64,000 nt of DNA from an uncultured Saprospiraceae bacterium (GTDB lineage Bacteria; Bacteroidota; Bacteroidia; Chitinophagales; Saprospiraceae). Under the pieces are notes generated by a model. The model was not told the DNA's origin, made no database searches, and was given only the letters and a program-made list of their open reading frames with translations. Positions 35,636 to 44,825 of this stretch are shown here, piece after piece (the stretch's first letter is position 1; each line of letters opens with the position of its first letter). Made by a program: the position numbers and the translations under genes. Location: positions 21,953 through 85,952 of the forward strand of contig CALMSO010000061.1 in NCBI GenBank assembly GCA_937872385.1, in the 5' to 3' direction.

Positions 35636-36333
35636 GTCTTTTCCTTGCGCGCTTTTTTCTGGTCGTTATTACTTTCGTAAATGGTGTAAGCCTCATATTT
35701 GACGGGGTCTTTCTCCGCCCAAATGTCCTTGCCAATGTCGCAAAGTACAATCAGTTCCAGATACAATTTATTCCCCTGCTCGATGCGGTGCTCCACGGCA
35801 ATGTCTCGGTCGGCGATGCGATCCTGTTGGATGTTGAGCGCATTTTCAAAAACCTGATGCGCCTCAACGATGCGCTGGAGTACGGTTTCATTGACGCCGA
35901 CTTCCGCCAGAAAGTCAATCTGTTGGCGGGCCACCCGCACCACGCGTCGGCCACAGAAGAGGAGTTGCGCGTCGGTCATGTCACCCATTTTGGCGGTACC
36001 GAATTTGCGGTAGCGGCCGCTGCGGTTGCTGTACTTCATCGCTACGCGCGTCATCAGGCTGCGAATGGCAGATTTGAGATTTTCGGCAGCTTCGTATTTT
36101 TTATCCGTTGTAATCATCTGATCACCAACGAGTTCGTCGTCATCGGGGAGGGCGCGAAATTTTTCGCACATAGCCAGAAAGCCTTTCAGCCGTTCCGGGC
36201 CATAGCCATATTTTTCAAAAAGCGACAAATCGCGGTGGGCGTCGCGGATGCGCTCCATGCACTGTAGGTACAAGTCGGCGTCCGGAAAATTGTATTGACG
36301 ATGTCCAGCCTGTTTTTTCATAACTAAAGGCAA
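35599..36333 (-). CDS. Conserved-looking cytosolic protein of unknown function
   Basis: 244 residues, or 240 from the second Met at 36321. It is helix-rich and charged, with no signal peptide or membrane helix. Segments such as ADLYLQCMERIRDAHRDLSLFEKYGYGPERLKGFLAMCEKFRALPDD and AHQVFENALNIQQDRIADRDIAVEHRIEQGNKLYLELIVLCDIGKDIW suggest a four-helix or repeat architecture. The C-terminus is Lys/Glu/Ser-rich and disordered. I do not recognise the family. Its 3' end overlaps the photolyase 3' end by 37 nt on the other strand. Confidence 0.75.
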   Translation of the reverse strand: MPLVMKKQAGHRQYNFPDADLYLQCMERIRDAHRDLSLFEKYGYGPERLKGFLAMCEKFRALPDDDELVGDQMITTDKKYEAAENLKSAIRSLMTRVAMKYSNRSGRYRKFGTAKMGDMTDAQLLFCGRRVVRVARQQIDFLAEVGVNETVLQRIVEAHQVFENALNIQQDRIADRDIAVEHRIEQGNKLYLELIVLCDIGKDIWAEKDPVKYEAYTIYESNNDQKKARKEKTQSSGSMNASEG

Positions 36334-36540
36334 ATCAATTTTTTACAAATATAAAACAGATAGTTGGTAAAAACAAGATTTTGGGTCGTTAAAACATTCT
36401 GGTTTGCCATTTCAGCATCCGGTTTACTCAGATGAAATTTTCCATGATAAATTGAAAACAAAAATGCAGCAGCACCAGATTGCCTGTTTGAGGGCTTTCG
36501 CCAAAGGGAAGATTAATTTTTTGTAAAATTCCGCACTTTC
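36334..36540. other. Intergenic stretch upstream of the orphan transcription unit
   Basis: AT-rich non-coding sequence with no gene or hairpin that I can support. The small transcription unit begins at its right end. Confidence 0.4.
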
Positions 36541-36572
36541 TTTGGCGGAGTCGAAATCGGAACGTATATTTG
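36541..36572 (+). promoter_or_regulatory. Strong consensus promoter with no annotated gene behind it
   Basis: TTTG (36541-36544), 20 nt spacer, TATATTTG (36565-36572): an exact match to the Bacteroidota -33/-7 consensus. It points to the right into a 200-nt stretch that ends in a terminator. Confidence 0.7.
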
Positions 36573-36577
36573 AAACA

Positions 36578-36785
36578 TTAATGTAATCCCGTTTTTACAC
36601 ACAGGTTAAATTTTTTTCCCATGAACATGAAACGAACCACCGGCGAACCGTGCGGTAAAGTGCAGGTATTATCTTCCAAAACCGAACCGCCATAGCGTTG
36701 CCTTTATTCGCAAAACCGAGCTGAACGTAGCAGGGTTCTGCTCAAGAAAAGCTGTCTGACAAGTGTTGCGGGCAGCTTTTTTTGT
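36578..36785 (+). ncRNA. Candidate small RNA or micropeptide gene
   Basis: Bounded by a consensus promoter (36541-36572) and a terminator hairpin (36749-36784), giving a predicted RNA of about 205 nt. Inside is one short open frame of 24 codons (36621-36695; MNMKRTTGEPCGK at its start), preceded by an A/T-rich stretch as in Bacteroidota start regions. It does not overlap the flanking genes, which both lie on the minus strand. I do not recognise it as 6S, SRP or any other named RNA. Whether the RNA or the peptide matters is unknown. Confidence 0.5.
36749..36784. terminator. Terminator of the orphan unit, possibly bidirectional
   Basis: AAAGCTG, a loop, then CAGCTTTTTTT (plus strand). The minus strand reads AGCTTTTCTT and could also end the TM2/SHOCT gene transcript that converges here. 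Confidence 0.7.
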
Positions 36786-36797
36786 CTAAAAAAGGGT

Positions 36798-37583
36798 CTA
36801 TCGTTGTGCGAGAATTTTCTGTTTTTGTGCAGCAAATTCGTCTTCGGTCAGGATGCCCTTGTCGCGCAGTTCGCCTAATTTGATGATTTGATCGAGTAGA
36901 TCATCTTGCAATACGAGCGGTGTTTCTTCTGGGGCAGGCGGGGCGGTTTCGGCAGGTATTTCGGTGGTCAGGCGGTAGCCATTTTGTACAAAAGCGTCAA
37001 ATTCGGGCTGTGCCCGCAAGAAAGCCAGCGCGTCGTGGGTGTCAATTTTGTCAAACTGCTTGAAACCATAATCCACGGCAGCTTGTAAATGCCGAAAAGC
37101 CTCATTTTTTTGCTCAAGCAGGGCGTAGCTGCAAGCCAGATTGAAATGCGTGGCGGCATCGGCGGGTTGCATTTCGAGCGCTTTCAGAAAATCTTCGATG
37201 GCGCCCTCGAAGTCGTAGTCGCGGAATTTTTCAATGCCCCTTTTTTTTACCTCGCCGAGGGTGGAGCGTTGGTCGGCGATAACTGGGCGGGGTTCGTAGT
37301 GCTGCCGGGTACGGGCTTGTTGGCGGAGGCGTTTGCGATTGTAGCGCTCATCAAAATCTTCTTGGGGCATCACGGCCAGCAGCACACTGTCAATGAAGCC
37401 AATAAGTGCAGGTATTATAATGAAAGGTGGCGCACCGGTGCCATTATCAGTCATAATAATAAAACCGATGGTAAAAGCCATGAAATATAATACACCGAGA
37501 AAGCGCTGCCCTAAGTAAAAACGGTGCACCCCGAAAATACCAAGAAAAAAGGCTAAGAGAGCAGCTGTAACTTTACTTTTCAT
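36798..37583 (-). CDS. TM2-domain membrane protein with TPR and SHOCT segments
   Basis: 261 residues from the Met at 37583. Residues 1-75 are a TM2 domain: KSKVTAALLAFFLGIFGVHRFYLGQRFLGVLY, then a second helix pair. A middle part holds tetratricopeptide-like helices (YDFEGAIEDFLKALEMQPADAATHFNLACSYALLEQKNEAFRHLQAAV). The C-terminus is a SHOCT motif (IIKLGELRDKGILTEDEFAAQKQKIL). This looks like a membrane-anchored scaffold with cytosolic repeats; function unknown. The frame is open upstream to 37769, but the conserved TM2 start and a -7 box at 37608-37615 favour 37583. Confidence 0.88.
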   Translation of the reverse strand: MKSKVTAALLAFFLGIFGVHRFYLGQRFLGVLYFMAFTIGFIIMTDNGTGAPPFIIIPALIGFIDSVLLAVMPQEDFDERYNRKRLRQQARTRQHYEPRPVIADQRSTLGEVKKRGIEKFRDYDFEGAIEDFLKALEMQPADAATHFNLACSYALLEQKNEAFRHLQAAVDYGFKQFDKIDTHDALAFLRAQPEFDAFVQNGYRLTTEIPAETAPPAPEETPLVLQDDLLDQIIKLGELRDKGILTEDEFAAQKQKILAQR

Positions 37584-37607
37584 GTTCGTTTCGTACTTTG
37601 GCAGCCT

Positions 37608-37615
37608 CAAATGTA
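37608..37615 (-). promoter_or_regulatory. Putative -7 promoter element of the TM2/SHOCT gene
   Basis: Minus strand TACATTTG, an exact TAnnTTTG match 24 nt before the chosen start, with TTTG 22 nt further upstream. Confidence 0.5.
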
Positions 37616-37793
37616 AGGCAGTTTTTGCTTTGGCGCGCAAAGATTTGGCGGGCATTGCAAATTTATGGATAAATATAACGGAATAACGGACGAAAGGGTT
37701 TTCTTTACCATGCAGGCAATGGCGAGGGTAGGGGGAGATTGGGCCGCCAGAAACGCGAGCAACTATCAACTGTCATCAAAAACCGTTCAGCTT

Positions 37794-38087
37794 ATGAAAA
37801 ACTCAAATGAGCAAAGCATCAAGGACATTTTGAAAGACCTCGTAGAAACCTACCGGCTGAAATCGAAGTTGCATCAGACGCGCATCGAGTTGGTCTGGGA
37901 GCAGGCTATGGGCAAAATGATTGCTAATTATACCACCGAACTGAAAGTGCGTGGCGACAAGCTCTTTGTGGGTATCAGCTCGGCACCGCTGCGGCAGGAG
38001 CTTTCCTACGGGCGGGAGCAAATTGTAGCGAAAATGAATGCAGAGTTGGGCGAGGATTTTCTGAAAGAAGTGGTCATCCGTGGGTGA
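37794..38087 (+). CDS. DUF721 / DciA-like protein
   Basis: 97 residues from the ATG at 37794. The DUF721 pattern is clear: SIKDILKDLVETYRLKSKLHQTRIELVWEQAMGKMIANYTTELKVRGDKLFVGISSAPLRQELSYGREQIVAKMN. DciA-type DUF721 proteins load or assist the replicative helicase DnaB in bacteria that lack DnaC. Bacteroidota members are short, like this one, so a replication role is plausible but not proven here. It is divergent from the TM2 gene. Confidence 0.88.
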   Translation: MKNSNEQSIKDILKDLVETYRLKSKLHQTRIELVWEQAMGKMIANYTTELKVRGDKLFVGISSAPLRQELSYGREQIVAKMNAELGEDFLKEVVIRG

Positions 38088-38181
38088 AGGGCCACCGAGG
38101 CACGGCATGAATATATCCCGCCCATCTCATCTGCACGCATACAATTGGGAACCAGATTTTTTCAGGTATCTATTTATGAAC

Positions 38182-38592
38182 TTATGCACCGTCTCGACGG
38201 AAGCGATATTCGAACAAATCGCAACAAGGATCGCTGAGAATAAGTATGTCCTGAGAAAGCCTTACGGTTTTGTCTTGTACTTCAAAGCCGATACTTTCAG
38301 CTTGATTGGGGCTAAGGCGCAGTATGATTTCGCCATCTACTGTGGTCAAGGTGTATCTGCCCTCGCCTTTGGCCTCGTCGTGATTGTTGAGGCGATACGT
38401 GCCGTTGCTTTTAAATTCCAGATCGGTAAAATCGGCTGCATGACCTGTACCAATTAGTCCTCCGGTGATGGACTCTAATGTCCAGAAGCCAATCAGGTCG
38501 TGCTGGGTTTCGCGCTCCCGGCGGCTATTGTCGCAGCTTGGCAGCACCAGCAGTAATGTAAATACTGTCAGTAAAAATGAAGTTGTTTTCAT
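38182..38592 (-). CDS. Lipocalin-like lipoprotein
   Basis: About 136 residues from the Met at 38592. Signal peptide with lipobox (TLLLVLPSC). The mature part, DLIGFWTLESITGG to LEFKSNGTYRLNN and GEGRYTLTTVDGEIILRL, is the small beta-barrel 'lipocalin-like domain' common in Bacteroidota. No ligand is known. It stands alone, between a convergent DUF721 gene and a divergent large secreted repeat protein. Confidence 0.82.
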   Translation of the reverse strand: MKTTSFLLTVFTLLLVLPSCDNSRRERETQHDLIGFWTLESITGGLIGTGHAADFTDLEFKSNGTYRLNNHDEAKGEGRYTLTTVDGEIILRLSPNQAESIGFEVQDKTVRLSQDILILSDPCCDLFEYRFRRDGA

Positions 38593-38740
38593 GGTCGGGT
38601 ATTTTTTATAACAATAGACAGTGCGTCCGATAAATTTCGTTGGTGCTTTTACCAATTTTCAGTCCGTTTCGAGGTAATTTAACGCCGGTTTTCCTAACTT
38701 TCCCCTTGCATCTGATTCCCTAACAAAAATTTTTTCCAGC

Positions 38741-41700
38741 ATGAAATTAAAGCACGGTTTTCTCCTGCTATTGGCACTACTGGCGCTGCATATAATAAGC
38801 GCGCAGCCGCTTGACATGAGCCTTTTTCAAAATATCAAACCGCGCAGCATCGGCCCGGCGGGCATGAGCGGGCGCGTGACGGCCATTGATGTGGTGCGCG
38901 ACAATCCTGACCTTATTTACCTCGGTACGGCTTCCGGCGGCTTGTGGAAAAGCGAAGGCGGCGGCGTAGCCTGGACGCCTATTTTTGATACGCTCAAGGT
39001 GGCTTCCATCGGGGCTATCGCTATTGACCAGCGCAATCCGGACGTCATCTGGGTCGGCACGGGCGAAGGCAATCCGCGCAACAGCCAGACGATGGGCGCG
39101 GGCGTCTATCGCAGCCTCGACGCGGGCCGCACTTGGCAATACATGGGCTTAGAAAGAACGCGCACCATTCATCGTATCATCATTCACCGCGACGATCCGA
39201 ATGTGGTCTATGTGGCTGCGCACGGTACAGCCTGGGGCGACACCCCGGAGCGCGGCGTTTATCGCACCAAAGATGGCGGCAAGACCTGGGAAAAAGTTCT
39301 GTTTGTCAACAACCGCACCGGTGCTGCCGATTTTATCGTGGACCCCGCCAATCCTAACAAAATGTTTGTCAACATGTGGGAATACCGGCGCTGGCCCTGG
39401 CTGTTCAAGTCGGGTGGCCCTGGCTCTGGGCTGTACATGACGCTCGATGGCGGCGACACCTGGACCCGCCTAAATGAGAAAAACGGCCTGCCTGCTGGCG
39501 GCGAATTGGGTAGAATAGGTCTGGCTATCGCTCGCAACAATCCCCGCGTGGTGTATGCCCTCGTTGAAGCCAAAGTAAATGCCTTGTATCGCTCGGACGA
39601 TGGCGGCTTCAACTGGCGCATGGTGAATGACAAAACTGTGGGCGACCGGCCTTTCTATTATTGTGACATCGAAGTGGATCCTACCAACGAAAATCGCATT
39701 TATAACATTTTCTCAAACGTAACCGTCAGCGAAGACGGCGGCAAGACCTTTACTACACTGCTCGGCTGGGACAACATCCACGGCGACCACCACGCTTGGT
39801 ACATCCATCCTGACAATCCGAATTTTATTGTCAATGGCAATGACGGTGGCGCAGCCATCTCGCGCGACCGCGGCAAAACCTGGCAATTTATCGCCAACCT
39901 ACCAGTGGGGCAATTCTATCACGTACAGGTGGACAACGCCATTCCTTACAATGTGTATGGCGGTATGCAAGACAACGGCACTTGGCGCGGCCCAAGCCAA
40001 GTATGGCGCACCGGCGGCATTCGCAATGAGTACTGGCAGGAAATCGGCTTCGGCGATGGCTTTGATGTAGCCATTGATGCCAACGACGAACGCTACGGCT
40101 ACGTGATGTGGCAGGGGGGCAATCTACTGCGGGTAGATTTTGAAACGGGTGCGCAGCAATGGGTAAAACCTTATCATCCGAATAATGTGCCGCTGCGCTT
40201 CAACTGGAATGCGGCCATTGCCACCGATCCATTTGCCAAAGGCACGATTTACTACGGCAGTCAGTTTTTGCACAAATCAAGTGATAATGGCAATTCCTGG
40301 GAAATCATTTCACCCGACCTGACTACCAACGATCCGGAAAAACAGCAGCAGAAGACCAGTGGTGGCCTCACTTTTGACGTCACCGGCGCAGAAAACCACA
40401 CCACTATTATCGCCATTTCGCCCAGCCCGCGCAAGCAAGGCGTAATCTGGGTAGGTACCGACGACGGCAACGTGCAAGTCACGCAAGATGGCGGCAAAAC
40501 TTGGGTCAATGTGGCCAAAAATATCCGAGGAGTGCCCGCCGGTAGCTGGGTGCCGCAGGTACACGCTTCGCGCTTCAACGATGGGGAGGCTTATGTGGTG
40601 ATCAACAACTACCGCCGCGATGACTGGGCGCCCTACCTCTACCGCACCCGCGATTTTGGAGCTACCTGGGAACGCCTCATTGACATCAACAAGGTGTGGG
40701 GCTATGCCTTGAGTTGGGCCCAAGATCCCATAGAGCCGAAATTGCAATTTCTCGGCACCGAGTTTGGCTTATACCTCAGCATTGACGAAGGCAAAAACTG
40801 GACCCAGTGGCGCGCTGGCTACCCAACCGTTTCTACCTACGATATGGTCATTCATCCGCGCGAGCAGGATTTGGTAATCGGCACTTTCGGGCGCGCTTTT
40901 TACATTCTCGACGACATTCGTCCGCTGCGCGAGCTGGCCCAAAAAGGCGCAAAAGAACTCGAAAAGCCGCTCAAGGCCTATCCTGCCCCTGATGCTTGGC
41001 TGGCGCATTACGAAGAAGGACGCGGTACGCGCTTCACGGGCAATGCCTATTATATGGGCGACAATCGGCCGTACGGTGCGTTGCTTACGTTTTCTGTAAA
41101 GGATGTTTTGAAAAAAGATGACAAAGGGCAAGCCGCCAAAAGCGATACTTTGCAAGTAGAAATTTTTGCTGCCGATGGCAAATTGGTGCGCAACCTGCGT
41201 GCGCCGGTCAGCAAAGGGATGAACCGTTTTGCCTGGGGGTTAGAAAGGAACAGCGTCCGCACGCCCGCCGAACCTAAGCCCTCACCCGATGCGCCTGTAC
41301 CTGGCGGACTGCTCGTAGCGCCCGGCGTGTACAAAGTGCTATTCACCTATGGTGCGCATAAGGATTCTACGATGGTAAATGTAAAAGCCGACCCGCGCCT
41401 GAAGGCAAGCCCCAATGATATCATTGCATTTCATAATGCTTATCATGATTTTGAAAAAAATGTAACTTCCGCTACCCAAGCGATGGATCATTTGCGCGAG
41501 GCCAAAGCCCGCATTGGTGATATTACAAAATTAGTAAATGAGCAAGTAACGGACGAGCAGCTTAAAAAAAGTATGATGGAAGTAAATAAAAAAACGACCC
41601 TGCTGCTCGATACGCTCATGCTGATAGTAATGCCCAACGAAAGCATTAAAGGCATTTTTGATGATCCGGATATGCTGATGAGTCGGCTGTTCCGCGCGGC

Positions 41701-41917
41701 TGCTTACTTTTCGCCGACCTTTGGCACGCCCAATCCGCCCTTCCACGCCCCCACGGAAGGACATAAAATTGTATTGCAACAAGTAAAAAATGATGTAATA
41801 GATTTCGTTACTAAAGTAAATCGTTTCTTTAGTGCCGACTGGAAATCTTATGAACAGGAGGTAAATAAACTGCAACTCAACATCATGAAACCCATTCCGC
41901 AGGTAATGATAGAATAG
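38741..41917 (+). CDS. Large secreted beta-propeller (VPS10/sortilin-like, BNR-repeat) protein
   Basis: 1058 residues with a signal peptide (HGFLLLLALLALHIISAQ). Residues ~20-720 form a multi-bladed propeller of BNR/Asp-box repeats of the S-x-DGG-x-TW type (SEGGGVAWTPIF, SLDAGRTW, TKDGGKTW, TLDGGDTW, SEDGGKTF, TQDGGKTW, SIDEGKNW), as in sortilin/VPS10 and 'glycosyl hydrolase' annotations of Bacteroidota. A beta domain (~770-880) and a helical C-terminus follow. No T9SS sorting domain is present. Enzymatic activity is unproven for this family, and protein or glycan binding is equally possible. Confidence 0.9.
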   Translation: MKLKHGFLLLLALLALHIISAQPLDMSLFQNIKPRSIGPAGMSGRVTAIDVVRDNPDLIYLGTASGGLWKSEGGGVAWTPIFDTLKVASIGAIAIDQRNPDVIWVGTGEGNPRNSQTMGAGVYRSLDAGRTWQYMGLERTRTIHRIIIHRDDPNVVYVAAHGTAWGDTPERGVYRTKDGGKTWEKVLFVNNRTGAADFIVDPANPNKMFVNMWEYRRWPWLFKSGGPGSGLYMTLDGGDTWTRLNEKNGLPAGGELGRIGLAIARNNPRVVYALVEAKVNALYRSDDGGFNWRMVNDKTVGDRPFYYCDIEVDPTNENRIYNIFSNVTVSEDGGKTFTTLLGWDNIHGDHHAWYIHPDNPNFIVNGNDGGAAISRDRGKTWQFIANLPVGQFYHVQVDNAIPYNVYGGMQDNGTWRGPSQVWRTGGIRNEYWQEIGFGDGFDVAIDANDERYGYVMWQGGNLLRVDFETGAQQWVKPYHPNNVPLRFNWNAAIATDPFAKGTIYYGSQFLHKSSDNGNSWEIISPDLTTNDPEKQQQKTSGGLTFDVTGAENHTTIIAISPSPRKQGVIWVGTDDGNVQVTQDGGKTWVNVAKNIRGVPAGSWVPQVHASRFNDGEAYVVINNYRRDDWAPYLYRTRDFGATWERLIDINKVWGYALSWAQDPIEPKLQFLGTEFGLYLSIDEGKNWTQWRAGYPTVSTYDMVIHPREQDLVIGTFGRAFYILDDIRPLRELAQKGAKELEKPLKAYPAPDAWLAHYEEGRGTRFTGNAYYMGDNRPYGALLTFSVKDVLKKDDKGQAAKSDTLQVEIFAADGKLVRNLRAPVSKGMNRFAWGLERNSVRTPAEPKPSPDAPVPGGLLVAPGVYKVLFTYGAHKDSTMVNVKADPRLKASPNDIIAFHNAYHDFEKNVTSATQAMDHLREAKARIGDITKLVNEQVTDEQLKKSMMEVNKKTTLLLDTLMLIVMPNESIKGIFDDPDMLMSRLFRAAAYFSPTFGTPNPPFHAPTEGHKIVLQQVKNDVIDFVTKVNRFFSADWKSYEQEVNKLQLNIMKPIPQVMIE

Positions 41918-41938
41918 CGACGCGTGTATAATATCCAT

Positions 41939-41968
41939 TGAGCGGGTGACTACCAAGTTGCCCGCTCG
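41939..41968. terminator. Hairpin between convergent genes
   Basis: GAGCGGG / CCCGCTC inverted repeat with a 14-nt loop between the VPS10-like and DUF2452 genes. There is no T-run on either side, so its terminator role is uncertain. Confidence 0.5.
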
Positions 41969-41976
41969 ATGCAGCG

Positions 41977-42420
41977 TTATGCTTCCTCAATTTGCCAAGT
42001 ATGATCGGCCAGCAGGCGCACCGAGGCCGTATGCTGATAAGGGCAGCGCCGGCCCCACTCGGCGGGGGCAATGAGTGAAAGGAGGTGGCTACCGTCGGGT
42101 TTTTCGTACAAGTGGTAAGTGCGCCCGATGAGCGGCTCGAAATTCATGTCCGCTAAATAAATTTTTTCCGAAATTTCCACCCGATCCTGGATGGCTTTGG
42201 CTTGGCGGGCTAATAGCTCGATTTGCTGCCGAATCTGGTCGAGCTGCATATCGGTTTGTTCGTACATAGCTGACACGGCTAATCCTTTTACTCGGCCTTT
42301 GTCCATAGGGCGAATGAGCGCGCCACCTACGGTGTGGGCGTAGGGCAGCAGGTGCGGGTTGTCGGCTACTTTGTCCGGGTCAATGGGATTGATAATATCT
42401 TTTGGTTGCTGGTGGCTCAT
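41977..42420 (-). CDS. DUF2452-like protein
   Basis: 147 residues from the Met at 42420. The pattern DPDKVADNPHLLPYAHTVGGALIRPMDKGRVKGLAVSAM, EQTDMQLDQIRQQIELLARQAKAIQDRVEISEKIY, and LLADHTWQIEE at the end fits the family DUF2452. A central coiled coil is likely. Cytosolic; function unknown. The upstream frame to 42489 is open but lacks conservation-like features. Confidence 0.82.
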   Translation of the reverse strand: MSHQQPKDIINPIDPDKVADNPHLLPYAHTVGGALIRPMDKGRVKGLAVSAMYEQTDMQLDQIRQQIELLARQAKAIQDRVEISEKIYLADMNFEPLIGRTYHLYEKPDGSHLLSLIAPAEWGRRCPYQHTASVRLLADHTWQIEEA

Positions 42421-42539
42421 AATACGGATTTCAATCAAATAGGATGTGTATGTAATTCGCGGTTCGCAGTTCGCGGTTGAAAACAGCAAATATAGTTTTT
42501 CAAAAAGGGAAACCCCTGAAGCGGCGGATTGTTGCCAAT

Positions 42540-42575
42540 AAAAAATGCCGGAGTTGCGTAGTGCAGCCCCGGCAT
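42540..42575 (-). terminator. Rho-independent terminator of the coiled-coil gene
   Basis: Minus-strand RNA AUGCCGGGG, a loop, CUCCGGCAU, then a U-run: nine base pairs with one mismatch, 30 nt after the stop of the gene at 42607. Confidence 0.8.
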
Positions 42576-42606
42576 CGAAGTTTTACGTTTATTGCTGGAA
42601 AAAAAA

Positions 42607-43632
42607 TTACTTCAGCGTGAGGGCTGTAGCGCCGGCTACGTAGCCCTTGTTGTACACTTCTACTCTGTAAACGCCCGCCGAGAAGCCCTGATTGGGTGCC
42701 CAGTTTGAGCATAGCTGCATCGAGTTTTGCTTGTAGTCAAACTCTTTGGTCATGGTGTAGGGTATTTCTTCGCCGTTGGAGCTGCTTTTGAACGAGCCGG
42801 AGCCCATGTCAGCCATTTGCAGGGTAGTGCCTTGCGGGTCAATAATGCGGATGTGGTATTTTTCTGCGCCGGGTTCGGCTACCTCATTGGCGGTGGTATT
42901 GAAACACACCTGGATTTGATCCACATTTTTGGCACGGCGTTCTTTCGACATTTTGCCAGTGCCTTTGGTTTTGTAGCCTTCTACATCCATGCTGGCCACT
43001 TTAATCACCGACGCAAAAGTCACCTTGCTCGACAGCTTGGCTTTGGTTTGCTCCAATTCTTCCTTTTCGCTCACCAAAGAGGCGCGCACCGTTTCCGATT
43101 CTTGGTAAGCAGAGCGCTGCATTTCCAGGTCGGTAGCCAGCATCGTACGCTCTTCGGCAAGTTGGGTGTTTTCGGTCAGTAGCTCTTCATTTTGCTGGCG
43201 CAATTGATTGATTTCAGCTACATATTGCTCCACTTGGGCGCGCAGCTTGGTCAGTTCACCACGGGCGGCGGAGAGGTTGCGGCTGTCTTTCAAAAGAACG
43301 TCAATGCGATCTTTCTGAGCGGTCAGCTCTTCCTTTTGCTTTTCGATGAGCGCATTCAGTTCTTCATTGCTGCCGCGCATCTCTTCCAATTCAGAAAGTG
43401 CCGTGTAATACTGCTGTTCCAGTTCTTTTTTCAGTTGCTCCGATTCGCTGAGCTGAGAAGACAGCTCGCCTTTCTGTTTGTTTTGGCTGATGGTAGTTAC
43501 TAAAAGTCCGATAGCTGCTACGGCCAGAATAGCAATAGCGACGATGAAACCAGTTTTGTTGCCGCCAGATTTGGGCGCTGGATTCGACGAATATTGCGGA
43601 TTCGGGTTCGGGTTTGGATTGTTGGTTATCAT
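42607..43632 (-). CDS. Membrane-anchored coiled-coil protein with C-terminal beta domain
   Basis: 341 residues. A short Asn/Pro-rich cytosolic start (NPNPNPNPQYSSNP), one membrane helix (GFIVAIAILAVAAIGLLVTTI), then about 150 residues of heptad-rich coiled coil (SQLSESEQLKKELEQQYYTALSELEEM onward), and a C-terminal beta domain of ~130 residues ending GVYRVEVYNKGYVAGATALTLK. It is probably periplasmic and may span part of the envelope. I do not recognise a named family. It is divergent from the yceD-rpmF pair and has a strong terminator. Confidence 0.8.
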   Translation of the reverse strand: MITNNPNPNPNPQYSSNPAPKSGGNKTGFIVAIAILAVAAIGLLVTTISQNKQKGELSSQLSESEQLKKELEQQYYTALSELEEMRGSNEELNALIEKQKEELTAQKDRIDVLLKDSRNLSAARGELTKLRAQVEQYVAEINQLRQQNEELLTENTQLAEERTMLATDLEMQRSAYQESETVRASLVSEKEELEQTKAKLSSKVTFASVIKVASMDVEGYKTKGTGKMSKERRAKNVDQIQVCFNTTANEVAEPGAEKYHIRIIDPQGTTLQMADMGSGSFKSSSNGEEIPYTMTKEFDYKQNSMQLCSNWAPNQGFSAGVYRVEVYNKGYVAGATALTLK

Positions 43633-43853
43633 ACCGTTGAAAATTTTGTTTTTAAATTTTTTTTCCTGTTCAAAAAAAGCGTGTTTCTATTCGTCCATAG
43701 AACGGCTGTCATTTTCAGAAAATTGTCTTATTGGGATATAATTTTAACATTCTGTAAAAAAACAAGGGGCGGGTTGCAAAAAAATAGCGCCGAGTTTTAC
43801 ACAATTAGTGTTTTTTTATCAAAAAATAACTACCTTGAATCGCAGAAAAAATC

Positions 43854-43861
43854 TATCTTTG
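43854..43861 (+). promoter_or_regulatory. Putative -7 promoter element of the yceD-rpmF unit
   Basis: TATCTTTG, an exact TAnnTTTG match 43 nt before the chosen start of the DUF177 gene. The best TTG upstream is 16 nt away, shorter than ideal. Confidence 0.5.
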
Positions 43862-43904
43862 CACCCGCCTTTTGCAAGGCAACACCAAAAAACGTTCTTT
43901 ATCA

Positions 43905-44456
43905 ATGGACCGGTTGATACAGTACTCTATCCCTGTGAAGGGCATCCGATCAGGTACGCATCAATTCGATTTTCAAATTGACCGCGCGTTTTTTCAGGCT
44001 TTCGAAGACTCGCCCGTGTCTGATGGATCAATCGCTTTGACGCTGCTCTTTGACAAACGTCCGGATATGTATGTCCTTCAGTTTGACTTTGCCGGCACGC
44101 TCAAAACCGAATGCGACCGCTGCCTTGCAGTGATTGACTTGCCGGTGAGCGACCAGCAGCAACTCATTGTCAAACTCAGTGAGGCCGAGCAAATGGAAGA
44201 TGCCGACGTGGTGTACATACACCCGGAAACGCAGCAGCTCAATGTGGCAGTCTATATTTATGAGTACATCATCCTTTCGATGCCCTTCATGCGGGTATAT
44301 GATTGTGAAAATGACGACGAACGGGTCTGTAATGAAGAAATGCTCCGCTATCTGAATGGGCAAAACGGTGCTGATGAAGTAGCCGAAACCCCTGAAGCTC
44401 CGGAGCAGAACGAATTTTGGGAAGCATTAAAAAAATTAAATATTCGAGATAACTAG
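43905..44456 (+). CDS. YceD-family (DUF177) protein
   Basis: 183 residues from the ATG at 43905, which starts DRLIQYSIPVKGIRSGTHQFDFQIDRAFF. DUF177 features: GTLKTECDRCLAVIDLPVSDQQQLIVKL, with a Cys pair in ECDRC, and an acidic C-terminus ending EFWEALKKLNIRD. YceD proteins are nearly always encoded directly before rpmF, as here (77 bp). They have been linked to 23S rRNA accumulation and large-subunit assembly, so a ribosome-assembly role is expected. Confidence 0.93.
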   Translation: MDRLIQYSIPVKGIRSGTHQFDFQIDRAFFQAFEDSPVSDGSIALTLLFDKRPDMYVLQFDFAGTLKTECDRCLAVIDLPVSDQQQLIVKLSEAEQMEDADVVYIHPETQQLNVAVYIYEYIILSMPFMRVYDCENDDERVCNEEMLRYLNGQNGADEVAETPEAPEQNEFWEALKKLNIRDN

Positions 44457-44533
44457 AGGTGCTTTACGCAAAAAAAACATTGCCACCGAGCAGCATTTTT
44501 TTCTGTAAAAGCCCTTATTAAAATTAGCAGACA

Positions 44534-44731
44534 ATGGCACATCCCAAGAGTAGAACATCGAAGCAGCGCAAGCGTAAGCGCAGAACGCATTACAAGGCCA
44601 GCACGCCCCAGATTGCTACCTGCACCACTACCGGCGAGCGGCACTTGTATCATCGCGCCTATATGGATAGCGAAGGCAATATGTATTATCGCGGCAAGGT
44701 GCTCGTGAAAGCAGCCGAAGAAGAAGTCTGA
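44534..44731 (+). CDS. rpmF: Ribosomal protein bL32
   Basis: 65 residues, basic at the N-terminus: [21 protein letters not shown], then [16 protein letters not shown]. Standard Bacteroidota L32, a component of the large ribosomal subunit. Only one Cys remains where the zinc-binding form of L32 has four, so this is the zinc-free type. It is cotranscribed with yceD. Confidence 0.97.
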   Translation: MAHPKSRTSKQRKRKRRTHYKASTPQIATCTTTGERHLYHRAYMDSEGNMYYRGKVLVKAAEEEV

Positions 44732-44825
44732 ACGTAAAATATGCGTACAATCCAACCGTAAGCTCCCATCGTTTTTTGCTGATGCGGGGCTTTCTGTCAT
44801 TAATTATCAACGATTTGGTATTGCT

